NCBI GenBank assembly: GCA_963575645.1
Contig: OY754465.1
Span: 36,777,501-36,841,500 of the forward strand
Length of the DNA: 64,000 nt
Origin: Xanthostigma xanthostigma
Lineage: Eukaryota; Arthropoda; Insecta; Raphidioptera; Raphidiidae
Direction: 5' to 3'
In this document: one piece after another, positions 34,401 to 46,403 of the stretch
How the letters are laid out: each line of letters starts with the position of its first letter
Numbering within the stretch: position 1 is the stretch's first letter
Translations under genes and position numbers: made by a program
Notes under the pieces: generated by a model
What the model was told of the DNA's origin: nothing
What the model saw: only the letters and a program-made list of their open reading frames with translations
The model's database searches: none

Positions 34401-34745
34401 CTTTCGTCAAATCTTTTATTAAAAAATAACAAAATATATGATTGAAGTTAGATTTAAATAAATTAATTTATTAAAAAACATATTTAACATAAAAAGTGCA
34501 ACAAAAATTAAAAAGTGGAAAGTTTTCGAAGTGAAACTTCTTTTTTTAATGCAAAATAAGTATTTTACAAATGATATGAAAAAATTTTTGTATTTTTCAT
34601 GGTTGGCCTTGTTCATTGATTTTTTTCATGCCTTCAAAATTGGCCTTCATGGAATCTGTGGCCTCTTAATTCTAAAAATACACATATGTTTATTTTGGAG
34701 AAAAAATAAAAATAATGTCTTACACTTTGGAAAAAGACGTGAAAA

Positions 34746-35294
34746 CTTAAAAAAAAAACTTCGGAGAAGTAAAAACTTCGTTCTGTGCTAAATTCAAAAA
34801 CTTGAGGCGACTGAATCTCAAGATTATAACTAAAAAAAAGAATTTCGAGGCAGACAAGAAATTGAAATCAAGCTCGAAATTCTGTGCCTAAGACGTCGAA
34901 AAAAAATGAATTTCGAGGCAGACAAGGAATTGAAATCCAACCTCGAAATTCTATGCTTATAAAAGCTACAAGAGCAACAGCAAAAAAAAGTGCACAGACG
35001 GCGTTTTTTTAGTGGTAACTAAAGGAGTTATGCGAACACCGTCTTTGCATTTTTTTTGCTGTTGCTCTTGTAGCTTTTATAAGCACAGAATTTCGAGGTT
35101 GGATTTCAATTCCTTGTCTGCCTCGAAATTCATTTTTTTTCGACGTCTTAGGCACAGAATTTCGAGCTTGATTTCAATTTCTTGTCTGCCTCGAAATTCT
35201 TTTTTTTTTAGTTATAATTCTGAGATTCAGTCGCCTCAAGTTTTTGAATTTAGCACAGAACGAAGTTTTTACTTCTCCGAAGTTTTTTTTTAAG
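34746..35294. repeat. Near-perfect 549-bp hairpin
   Basis: The arms (about 250 bp each) run from CTTAAAAAAAAA and CTTCGGAGAAG to the inverse at the right end, with only a handful of differences. Each arm has two related blocks containing GAATTTCGAGGCAGACAAG. The short loop is around 35010-35035. There is no coding capacity outside arm translations. Confidence 0.95.
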
Positions 35295-35304
35295 ATTGTA
35301 TATA

Positions 35305-35917
35305 CAGGGTGACCAGTAATTGCTCGTATTCCTCTCGGGAGAAGTAACTATGACTAATTTGGAATTATTTAACCTCTATCACTTGGGGGGCCGGAAATGC
35401 GTCATTTTCGAAAAAAATCTATTTTTGTTGTCATTTTACAAAAACCAGAATATTGCGAGTTAAAAATTAAAAAAATACACTTTTTGGCCTTAATTTTGGC
35501 CTGAAAAAAAGTTCCAATAAAAGTTGTAGAGAAAAGAATCTGCGTAAGCTCGTTCCAAACTGGGTCGAATAGGACAACCCATTCGCGATTTTTGTGCGCG
35601 AAATTTTGAAAAATAAATGCTATTTTTAGAAAACAATTGCATATCTCGCGAACGGGTTGTCCTGTCTGACCCGGTTTGGATCGAGCTTACGCGGATTCTT
35701 TTTCTCTGCAACTTTTATTGGAACTTTTTTTTAGGCCAAAAAGTGTGATATTTTTTTTATTTTTAACACGCAAAATTCGGATTTTTGTAAAAAGACAACA
35801 AAAGTAGATTTTCTCGAAAATGACGCATATCCGGCCTCCAAGTGCTAGAGGTTAAATCATTCCAAATTAGTCATAGTAACTTCTCCCGAGAGGAATACGA
35901 GCAATTACCGGTCACCG
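35305..35917. repeat. Foldback MITE of about 613 bp
   Basis: The left CAGGGTGACCAGTAATTGC and right GCAATTACCGGTCACCG are near inverses, flanked by TA. The arms match along most of their length, including GAGAAGTAACTATGACTAAT and its inverse with one change. The TA flanks and CAGGGTG start recall mariner-like MITEs. Confidence 0.88.
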
Positions 35918-35921
35918 TATG

Positions 35922-36120
35922 CTAGTGGTCCGATCCGGTTTCACCCGGATGCAAACAAAAAACGGATGTGGGGGTAGGAATATGAGTATGCACATTCTTC
36001 TTAGTTTACCTATATGAATGTTGTGTCCAAATTTCATGATGATCGTTAGTTACTGTTTAAAAGCTTTTGTCGGACAGACAAAATTTGATTTTTAGTTTTA
36101 TATAGGTACCTACTATATAG
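35922..36120 (-). mobile_element. Helitron-like fragment
   Basis: On the minus strand the 3' end reads GCATCCGGGTGAAACCGGAT followed by CGGACCACTAG: a GC-rich hairpin just before CTAG. The 5' end is not clear. Confidence 0.5.
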
Positions 36121-36140
36121 GTGATAATAATATAATAACA

Positions 36141-36364
36141 CTAGCGGTCCCGCCCGGTTTCACCCGGGTGCAAAAGAACGAATGGGGAAGGAAGAAAAAA
36201 AATTTAGGGTGGACTACCCCTAACATTTAGGGGGATGAAAAATAGATGTTGGCCGATTCTCATAGATACCGGATAAGCACAAAAAATTTCATCAAAATCG
36301 GTCAAGCCGTTTCGGAGGAGTATGGCAACGAAAACTGTGACACGAGAATTTTATATATTAGAGA
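36141..36364 (-). mobile_element. Non-autonomous Helitron
   Basis: On the minus strand it begins TCTCTAATATATAAAATTCT after an A and ends CTAG before a T. The hairpin CCCGG-GTGAAA-CCGGG lies just before the end. The body is nearly identical to the left part of the Helitron at 1454-2075. Confidence 0.8.
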
Positions 36365-36892
36365 TATATGATAATAACCTCTCTTTTTTGAAGTCTGTTA
36401 GAAATGAAAGACTCATGAATTTTTGAAATGTTTTAACTTTTAAACTACATTTTATCAATTTGCATTATGTTAGGAAAATACAAACATAGGTAGTTCCCTA
36501 ACTTGGTTTTTTTATCAACTATTATGAAAAAAAAAATATTTGCAAAGAAAATATTTTCCCACTTTATCAATTTTTGTTTTTCTTCATTTGTTCCTAGGCA
36601 AACATAAATCAATTTGCTATTGGTTTCCAAAGTGACAAAAGCCCACGGCTTTCGGGTCTTTTTTCTTAGTAGGTAACAGAGACAGAGACACTATGCTGTC
36701 AGTAATGTTAGAAGAAAAATATTTTTTTTATTGAAAGATGACTTTTTTGATGCCAAAATACCTATAGGAAATGCTGGCGGAAATAACTCCGCGCTTCCCC
36801 TTGCCAGCCGCCCTTGAAAATATCATTAACAATTTTAGAAGCTTATATATATCTCGGGAAATATTCATCTTAAGAGCTATTTTTGCATTTTT
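36365..36892. other. Non-coding stretch
   Basis: Nothing is recognised. Confidence 0.4.
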
Positions 36893-37345
36893 AAAGACCT
36901 ATCCAACGATATTCCATGGACTGAGGAGCGCGTAAATAAAAATTTTCACCCCTCAGTTCTATGTATATGGAAAGCTATCCCTAAATTATTTTTCTTTTTT
37001 GTAATTTCAATACACAGTCGTAAAGCGGTTCAACTGACTGTAAAAAATCCGAATCGATGGAAAGGTACAAGTACAAAGTTACAAGGATGTGATATATTAA
37101 CGGACGGACGGACGGACATAGTAAAATTATAATCGTGTCGTGAAAATCTTTCATGGGTTAGAAGGATAAAACAAAAGGAAAATAATAAACGATTTTCACT
37201 TTTTGTTCGACTTTGTGTTTTAAAAATAAGTCGCCAACCAGCTGCCAACTAAACGTAAAATTGAACAAAAAGTGAAAATCTTTCATTTTTATTTTGTTTT
37301 ATCCTTCTAACTCACGAAAGATTTTCACGGAATGATCATAATTTC
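36893..37345. repeat. Composite repeat with foldback, intact relative of 17826-18740
   Basis: The foldback 37124-37345 has arms with GTGAAAATCTTTCATG and AAAGATTTTCAC. It shows the unoccupied form of the hAT site: TCCTTCTAACTCACGAAAG here versus TCCTTCTAAAC, the hAT element, then CATGAAAG at 18002. A (GGAC)n run lies at about 37102-37117. Confidence 0.75.
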
Positions 37346-38190
37346 AAAAGCAGAGGGGATGAGCGTCAATTTTAAAACTGCTACTAGAGGTTTTAATATT
37401 TTGTATTTGTGACATTTAAAAATATCATTCAAATCGGAGTACTTTGGCCGGTTCCGAGTTACGTTCTTTTTTTGTGCCACATCACGTCAATATTAATAGA
37501 TACGGCAATTCAATGTTTACATCTCGTGTACCTACCTATTTATTTTTTGACAGTAAAAAATATTCGACTAATTCAGCTGTTTTGTTTAAAAAAATCTAAA
37601 AATAATTTTGTATTTCATGAAATTTAGCACTTTTTTTAAGATGCAAGCCATGTAGAATTTAGTCGTGTTTTTTGCAGTTCTTAAATTTTCGGACAATGAA
37701 ACAAAGAAATGAAAGTGCATTTGTGCAGATAAATATACAAGTCAGATTACCAACTTTTAAATAGTGCCAAAAACTTTCATTTGACGTTTTTCTGTGGCTT
37801 AGATCAGTGTTTCTTAATCGTTTTTTTTATAATGAATTTAGAAACTGAAGTATGTAATCAGACGTTAATCAAAGACTTTATATATTTTATATTAGGTTTT
37901 TCTCGATTCAAAACAGATATGCGTGCGTTGTTGGTGTTTTTAACTCGGAAAGTACTTACATGATACCAATTTGTATAGTAGATATACCGAGTTTTATTAA
38001 TATTAGTAGAGCTGGTTTCGTAGTGATATCGATGTAAACAGATAAATATTTTGGAAATTTATCATTCGAAAAACCCAACACAAATCGAAATTATACTGAC
38101 ATTTTATTGTAATAACGAAACGTTATTATTGTAAACCCCTATGCATTATAAGTGAAGTGCAAAATGGATATCTTATTCTTATGCGGCCTC
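37346..38190. other. AT-rich non-coding stretch
   Basis: Nothing is recognised. Confidence 0.4.
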
Positions 38191-38198
38191 TAGATTAC

Positions 38199-38275
38199 CA
38201 ATATTATTGCGCAATAATATTGCACAAAAAAATGAAACGTCACTAGACTTTCAATATTATCGCGCAATAATATTG
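38199..38275. repeat. Pair of 24-bp palindromes
   Basis: The first (38199-38222), with core ATATTATTGCGCAATAATAT, is perfect. A nearly identical palindrome with one change follows at 38252-38275. Both are preceded by CTAGA and an A/T-rich step. Confidence 0.85.
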
Positions 38276-38948
38276 TACAAAAAATTTAAACTTTCAGGAG
38301 GATGCACCTCTGATAAAACGGTATTCCGTAAATCTTTAATTTTTTCATGAAAATTCTAAAGCGTTTGAAAAAGAAAATATGTTCTATTAGAAGTTCGATT
38401 TCTCAATGTTTTTCCCACGCGAATCTACAACTGAAAAAGTTGAGAAATGCTTGGATATTAATCTAAAAATAGTGTTGGTTTTATGTTGTCGTAATGTATG
38501 TCATCCATGTCGTGCAAAATAAAAGCTGAAACTATTCCATAAAATGCAACGTCATAACTCTTTTTCGCCTTCTTTTGGACGGAACACAGAAAGCTTGCGC
38601 AAAATTAGTTCAGTTCAGAATACAATTTAGTAAGAAGCATGCTTAAAATATGGCGAGTGATAGTCGATCTGTCGAATCGAATATAAATGGAAAGCAAATT
38701 AAATGTGAAAACCACCTTTCGGGTTGACTATTCGACGGAAAAAATTGATTCGATAAAAGCAGAAAGATTCTTAACTTTTACCGAACGACTACTGGCGATT
38801 CACGATTGTGTTAAACTAACAAGTTTGTTAATGTATACCGTCACTTCAATTCAGATGATTTAAACTGTCGCTTTGTAATGCACATGGGGCAACATAAATC
38901 AATTCAACAGCGATTAATGAATGAATGAATATGTTAGGGGTTATGGCT
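38276..38948. other. Non-coding stretch
   Basis: Nothing is recognised. Confidence 0.4.
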
Positions 38949-39756
38949 TAATAGCCCTTTATGTACGTCATCCTACAAGTGATCCCCCTTGTCCTGGATC
39001 TAGTTCTCCAATAGTTTGGATCTTTTCATGATCTCTAGAAGATTGGTGAGTAGATTGTTCTGAGGAATTACTCCGCTCTCAGGGGTGCATGACCGGTTAG
39101 GAGTCCAACCACTTTCCTGAGTTTAGGTCTACTGAGTTTGATCAAGTCCTCTGTAAACCTGTGTAAAGGACCCACAAGCATCCTTTTCCCATGTACGTTT
39201 CCTGGATTCAAGCTCCAGTCAGTGGTTTGCTGATTGAGGGTCCTGCTTTTGACAGTTTGTTGAATATTTGTACAAGTAATTCCACAAGCCGGTTCTGGTC
39301 CTATAAATTTCGCAGGGGCTCCTTATCGAGCAAGGCTATCCACCATCTCATTGCCCCAGATTCCTTCATGACCCGGTACCCATATTAAACATACTTTATT
39401 AAGTGAACGATAGAATCCCATACCAGTTTTGAGCTGAATTTCTGGAATTGCAGTGATTTGATTGCCGCCTGGCTATCAAATAGAATGTGGATCAGTTGGT
39501 TTTCATAACCCTTCTAATATTCTCGTGCGCAATTGCCAATTGCCATTACTTCAGTTTGAAATACAGTGGTTTGAGTACATAGGCTCAGATTAACATCTTT
39601 CCTTAGTCTCTCCCCATATATTCCAGATTGAACTCTATTTGTCATCTTTGAGCCATTCGTGTACCAGGTGAAGGCTTTTGATAATTGTGGAATTAACTTC
39701 TTCAGTTCCCTGTCACTTCCTAGGTAAAAAGGAGTGGGTCCCCACAAACGGGACAA
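38949..39756 (-). pseudogene. Broken non-LTR retrotransposon, RNase H and C-terminal part
   Basis: The minus-strand translation gives FTWYTNGSKMTNRVQSGIYG (a changed YTDGS RNase H motif), TTVFQTEVMAIGNCA, then after a stop ILFDSQAAIKSLQ and VPGHEGIWGNEMVDSLA, followed by KLRKVVGLLTGHA, the conserved region between RNase H and the C-terminal zinc knuckle. Several stops and frameshifts interrupt it. The family differs from the intact LINE at 49108-54962. Confidence 0.85.
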
Positions 39757-42700
39757 TATGAAAGCAGTCTATCTGCGATTCACTCGACTTACGCGATGTG
39801 AGCAACCCAGGCCACCTGCAGGGAAGCACGAGCTGAACAACGCGTTGTATCACCTGGTAATATTGAGGCGTGTAATATAAAATTCATCAGTATCATATCT
39901 GCCGGTACAGATATAGCATTTTTTCCTCACTTGGCTCACTCGGCATTGTGAAAAAATGTGCAGGACCTTCAAAAATCGTTTGGAAAAAAACTAAATTGCT
40001 TCTAGTTGGAAAGCACGAGTTGCTCAGATCACCGATATCGCCAACATTACCTGGTGACTTATATATGCTTTCGTGTTTCTACGTGTGCGGACGGATACAG
40101 GAGTTGACAGTAAAACGGTTTAGATTTTTTCGAGAGCCATTGAAATGCGTGGTTGATTTGTTGAATTGTGTTGATTTACGGGTAGCCTACAAAAATATTT
40201 GTCAGTATAAATGTGTTCTATATTGAGCTATAATATACTTTTGAACTCATTTATCATTCGGATAACTTTTTTTACTTTAGCATAAAAAATGTGCGTTGGT
40301 GTTACAGCAAAAATCAGTTGGCAACCCATGTCGTGTGATATTTACCTACATTCCTTTGTAGCCGTGTAATTGCCCTCTATATAGAGGTACCTACAGTAAA
40401 ATCTTATTTTACGTAATTTTTTTTTTAGTTATAATGTTGAAATTAATACAAAAAAAAGAAGAAAAATGCGAATTAAACTCGCATATCGAAGATTCCGTGC
40501 CATACGAAAATGAAATTTATCATAACTGGTGAAAAGTATTTTACTTTGTTTTTACTTTGAACAAATACCCAATAGTTTTTTTTCTTATTAGCAAACTAAT
40601 TGAGCGCAAGAAACGTTTCCATTTTACTTGAAAAATATTTTAGATGAATGTATTTTTAGTATATTTTGCTGTTTAAATATAGAATATGAGTTATATTGAG
40701 CTTGAATTTCGTATTTTTAGGTGTTGCCGTTTTCGAGATAAAGTCATAACAAGAACGATCTAAAATTAGTAACCTATCACATCATTATATTTAATCTAAA
40801 AAATAAAATAATAGTCACATCTTTAAACAATGGTAGCCCACATACCTAGGTAGGAAATTGCGGATTGCAGATCCAGTGTCGTAATGCCTTATATTATGTA
40901 TATGGTATTTTTTGACCTACGCCGTATAAAACAGGTACTTTTCGCTTCATTTTCAAAAATTTTAACAATGCATATTTGAGCAAACGTCACATATTAGGTT
41001 ATAAAAGACGACTGACCGAGAAACAGTGATTATTATAGCACGACTAGTGTTTGACATTATCTTATTAGTTCGTAATGAGACACTTTGTTTTACTTTACCA
41101 TCCTAGTCCGTAATGAATCACGTTACGTGCTGCTATACAAACATGAAAAGAAGCTATTTTTTTGTATGGGGCCTCCTTAGAATAATATTCTCAATATTTT
41201 AAATATGATTTTCAGTTTTGGGTCAAAACAGTCCATAATATCTTATCCCGTTTAGAAGCTATAAGTCTCTGATAGATAAACGGAAAGCTGCCACAAAAGC
41301 TCGAAACTAATACAGGGGAAAAGATTTGTGTGGAGGAATTTTCCGTATCTTACGAGTTTCACTGTATCTATGTGTAAAACTAATGACCAATAAAATATTG
41401 CCTGCCTGCTATTCTTAGAGTGTTTTTAAATAATTCGATTTACTCATGTCGATGACGCTACATGTTTTGGATCAACCTATTGCCATTTAATAACGCTACG
41501 TATTTTGAATTACACGTTAGGTACCTAATATTTTTTTAAATGGCCATCTGGGCCTTGTGCCATTTCATATTTTTACAAGCACAAACTTCACATGTTTGTC
41601 AGTCAATTTGGGGTCAAATCTTGCAATTAAAATTAAGACCAGTTTTAATTAAATTCGGCGACAATGCACTATTGTTTATAGTAAATCTAATATCGTTCTA
41701 AATCTGATATGGCAGACACTTCACGATGCCGAATTATCTGTTTCTTCACAAACGGTTTGATGAGTAGAATATGGTAAGCTATTAACCATAATTGATTTAT
41801 ATATTTTTAACTGTAGTGTGTTCGTATATAAAAACCCTGAAATTTTCAGAAAATTTTTAACAGAACATTTACATAACACCCGACACAAAAATAATTATAT
41901 GAAAACATTAACCTCAAAATCGGTAGTACATAAATGTTTAATTAATTGCATGCGTTAAGAACGAATTTTTGAAAATGCAACCCCTAAAAGGGTGTAACGG
42001 GGGTTCAAAATTTGCATGGAGAAATCATAAGACAAATAAATAAACATGTGTTTTGTGCTTTTTCAAAAACGACCCCTTCAGGGGGTGAAAAGAGGTAAAT
42101 AGTCTAAAAATCAACATGGATGTTATTTTCAAGGTTTGTCAGGACGTTGATCACGTGAATGTCATCATTTTTGAAATTTATTAGGGGGGGTCTACGTTGA
42201 GAAAGAAGTAACTATAACCGACGATTAAAGTTGCATTTATTTCTAGCATTTAATTATATTTATATTTAGTTTATAGTAAAAAATGTCTATAATCTCAAAC
42301 CAACCATTTTTCTTCAGGTTCGTGTTCCGGCCTTGACAATTTGTATTAATTTAAATAGTGTCTTTTCCGTAAAATACTAAGAAAGCATAACGTCAGCAAT
42401 AATTATTTACAAATAGATAGCTATAGTTTGCTATCACCGTTAGGAAACACCCGTGACGTTACAATGTACTAAAACATTTTTTTTGCACACCTCTATAAAA
42501 GAGCTACTTTTCATGCCTATAAAGTGGACGTGACATGACACATTTAGAACTAGTGCTGTAAAATTGCGTAAAGTAAAATAAACGTGGTCGTACTTCCATT
42601 TTCATATTAAATCATAGTCTAACCGCATGAGATTACAAAACAACCTACAATTAAAAATGAAAATTGAACTGTCACAAATTTTGATAACTAGGTGTAAATC

Positions 42701-43580
42701 AGCAATTTTATAGGAGGTACGTGAAAAAATGCTGTATATTATATCACGTGCATGATGATATAACTCATGTGACTGTTAAAACTCGCTGGCACTCGTTTCT
42801 AACATATTGTTACATTCGTAAAATTAGTCACCACGTACTATTTAGTGTCTATGTCAAGATTCAAACTCGAAAGTAATAGCAAACTATCTTCTTGTAATAA
42901 TTTAATTGTACGGAGCTGTAATGCAACAATAAATTGATGTTAGCAGTAATAGCAACTTCCCCACAGGACCCGGGCTGTAATCTGAGAACTGGCAAAAGTG
43001 TAAATTAGTCAAAATCATAAATTAAAATTATGTACTGGTGCTAGAGCCAAATAATCTTAGCTGCTGGTTGCCAATAAAATGTTATACGATCGGCACTGCT
43101 ATTGTTATTATTAAAATATTTGCGTTTAATCGCCTGTTGAGTAGGCAACTCTTTGTGCATGCAATTAATTAATTTTAATATAATAGCATTGAATATGCCA
43201 GCTGTGTACCACCAAATTGTTCATAACGAGCGTTTACTAAAAGCTAATTTTGGTTTTAACTGAAACCTTGATCTAAATCTTATGTACAAAAAATCTATAC
43301 TTAAATTTGGATGTTGACCAAGTTTAGATAAAATTGCCCCAGCCGTTCTCGAGTAATGCTGGTACAAATAGACAGACATACAAAACTTTTAGAAATATGT
43401 TTTCCCGCGTATAAGTGCCTTAGCGGATAGTTTACTATATTTACGTAAAGGCTGAAGGGGGTGCTATAGCAAAATCCAAGCACAACTTTCATGAACACGA
43501 ATTTGACAAACACTGTTGTCATTCGTGGAAAATAATAAAAAAAAATTTGAAAAGAAGTTTGACCCTGCAGGCCATCCCTG
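39757..43580. other. Long non-coding stretch with repeat fragments
   Basis: Segment 41950-42216 (AACCCCTAAAAGGGTGTAACG ... AAGAAGTAACTAT, the first block given less its end base) matches 62840-63155 and is an internal Helitron-like fragment. Segment 42480-42800 shares GCGTAAAGTAAAATAAACG and GTGACTGTTAAAACTCGCT with the dispersed repeats at 22140-23130. No gene is recognised in the rest. Confidence 0.5.
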
Positions 43581-44476
43581 TAACTTCCCGCTATTTTCGA
43601 GTTCAAAACGCTCAAAAATATATAAAATATAGCAAGAAGTTTATTTTTTAGCTCTTCGAGCTCAAAAAAAAAAACACTTTGTAACGAAATTTTCGTTCAC
43701 GGTATCTCATGAACAAATGAACCATTTTGATGCGATTTGCGGCAGTCGACGCAATTGTTTAACCTAAAAAGTAATTTATTACAGAAAAATCGATCTCATA
43801 GGAATTTCACGAGTAATTAAAAAAAAACACTTTGTTACAAATTTTTCGTTCACGATATCTCGTGAAAAAATGAGCCGATTTTGATGCGGTTTGCGGCGAT
43901 TGACGCAGTTTTTTTAACCTAAGAAAGTAAATTACTACAAAAAAATCGATCTGATAACAATTTTAAGAGTAATTTAAAAAAAAACACTTTTTTACGATTT
44001 TTTCGTTCATGGTATCTCATGAACAAATGAACTGATTTTGATGCGATTTGCGGAAATCGACGCAGTTTGTTAAGGAGAAGAGCTGATTAGATTTTGGAAT
44101 TAATCGATTTAGTAGTTTAGAAAATATTTTAAAAAAACAAATTTGAAAAAAATTTTGAAACTTGTTTTTTTAAGATTTCTCAAAATTTTTTGAGCCGCAT
44201 CATTTCAAATTTTCAGGAAGTCTAAGTTCACCAAGATCACGTCAGATTCCGCAAACCGCGTTTCAGTCGGACACTCCGTTCAAAAGATATAAAAGGTTTA
44301 CATACATACATACACACACACATACAGCCCTACGGACATCATCGCCAAAATAGTTTCAATAGCTTCCTAGGACCTCAAAACGTCGAGATCTGGAAAAAAC
44401 TCAATTTTCGAAAATCGGGGTGAAACCAATAACTTCCCGATTTTTGATTTTTTTTTTTTTTTATAGCGGGAAGTTA
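43581..44476. mobile_element. DNA element with 14-bp terminal repeats and an internal tandem array
   Basis: TAACTTCCCGCTAT at the left is exactly inverted at the right (44463-44476). Inside, a unit of about 155 bp starting AAAACACTTT is repeated three times (43671, 43824 and 43981), each with a TTCGTTCA...GGTATCTC-type segment and GATTTTGATGCG. A CATACATACA run follows. There is no ORF. Confidence 0.8.
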
Positions 44477-44511
44477 AAAAACAGTTCTGTGGTTTTAAGA
44501 AACCACGACGC

Positions 44512-44841
44512 AAGTGAAACTTTTATTGGAGTGTAGGCGTTGGATTGTAGACACTTATCCATCACGATTAATAAATTATAAACAATAATATTCACATGAA
44601 TACACGAATAAAAACATGTAAACACTGTACAGCACTTGCCCGCATGACAGACTGACTATGTGTTATACATACTACACGGTCAGCTGATGCTAACCATGGG
44701 CGCCGCCATATTGGCCTTGGCTGCTCTACCGAGCGCCTACTCCGAGCGCCTTTCACTTTACCCCTACTCCGCGGCCGCCTGTAATGCGACATGCAACAGA
44801 CGGCCAGAAAAATTCGGGGCGATAGAATAAAAGTTTCACTT
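44512..44841. mobile_element. MITE with 16-bp perfect terminal inverted repeats
   Basis: AAGTGAAACTTTTATT (44512-44527) and AATAAAAGTTTCACTT (44826-44841) are exact inverses. The interior is GC-richer than the surroundings (GGCGCCGCCATATTGG, GAGCGCC repeated) and has no convincing ORF. Confidence 0.8.
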
Positions 44842-45328
44842 TAAAAATAAACAACCAGCGGTAAAATGAAATGCGTCATACGAGAAATGTTTTTTCGTTT
44901 GAATCATGTGTTATTTTTGATATAATCAATATTAAATGCGGGTGGCCAATTTCAAGACGCTCGGTTTAATAATTACTCGTGAGCATGCTAGCAGAACATC
45001 TCAAGTACTTCCAAAATGATTCAAGTTTGTGAAATGCAATAAACAATTGGATTACTGAGTGCCGGTCAACGACGAAAGCGTCTCATTGACCGAAGCTGTT
45101 ACAGACATAAATTCGATTTATTTTCGTCCACTCAACTACAATGCATTTGTACCGTGTGTACAATATCAATGCAATGGTATTGTTATTGTGTACTGCAAAC
45201 AATAATAGAATTAGTACGCCGCGCCGTGTCGGTTGCCGGAGATAGGGGGCGTGGGCCAAACACTTAATGGGCTTAGAAAGGAAAAAATACATTTATCAAT
45301 GCCTGTTAAGCAGAAGTATGAGGATATA
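44842..45328. other. Non-coding stretch
   Basis: Nothing is recognised. Confidence 0.4.
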
Positions 45329-46350
45329 GTCAGAGTGCCAGTCGGCAAAAATGTTATTGATACATACTCTCCCCAAATTTTGTATATTCATTAGGCCTAG
45401 TCTGACACCTATTTCCTCTATGACTTTTCTTGATTTTGGGGCGTTTTCCTTATAAAGTTTCCTAAACATGTCGTTTTGACGACATGTAAAAATTTATACA
45501 TACTGTTTGGTTTTTTAATTGGATAGCTTAAAAACTTCAACTAAAACGCTAAAATAATGTTCTCTGACAAATAACATGAGCCATTTAAAATGTCTGACAC
45601 CTCGAATATGTCGAAAAAACGACTATAAGAAAATTTAAGAATAACCAGCTGATTTTCTCAGTATCTTATATTTGAACACTGCAAAATCAAATTGAATATG
45701 AAAATTTGATTTTGCAGTGTTCAAATATAAGATACTGAGAAAATCAGCTGGTTATTCATAAATTTTTTTATAGTCATGAAATCGACAACTTTGACGCGTC
45801 AGACTGGAAAATAGGAAAACTATCCCCGTCAGACAATATGAAAATTTGATTTTGCAGTGTTCAGATATAAGATACTGAGAAAATCAGCTGGTTATTGATA
45901 TTTTTTTTAGAGTCATGAAATCGACAACTTTGACGCGTCAGACTGGAAAATAGGAAAACTATCCCCGTCAGACAATATGAAAATTTGATTTTGTAGTGTT
46001 CAAATATAAGATACTGAGAAAATCAGCTGGTTATTCATAAATTTTCTTATAGTCGTTGTTTCGACATATTCGAGGTGTCAGACATTTTAAATGGCTCATG
46101 TTATTTGTCAGAGAACATTATTTTAGCGTTTTGGTTGAGGTTTTTAAGCTATCCAATTAAAAAACCAAACAGTATGTATAAATTTTTACATGTCGTCAAA
46201 ACGACATGTTTAGGAAACTTTATAGGGAAAACGCCCCAAAACCAAGAAAAGTCATAGAGGAAATAGGTGTCAGACTAGGCCTAATGAAGCCATATACAAA
46301 GTTTGGGGAGAGTATGTATCAATAAAATTTTTGCCGACGGTCACTCTGAC
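45329..46350. repeat. Long foldback with a central 139-bp tandem repeat
   Basis: The ends GTCAGAGTGCCAGTCGGC and GCCGACGGTCACTCTGAC are inverted. The arms of about 300 bp match closely. Between them a unit starting ATATGAAAATTTGATTTTG and containing GATACTGAGAAAATCAGCTG begins at 45697, 45837 and 45976 (period 139-140), the last copy partial. Another part copy is inverted at about 45625-45695. It is the long relative of 12426-12798. Confidence 0.88.
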
Positions 46351-46403
46351 GAATATAGTTTGGTCGTCGAAAAAAGATCAGACGAATGCACAGTCGTCAT
46401 AAA

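Noticed and set aside
44592-44792. Minus-strand frame in a GC-rich block
   Set aside because: It lies wholly inside a MITE with 16-bp perfect ends and shows no family resemblance.
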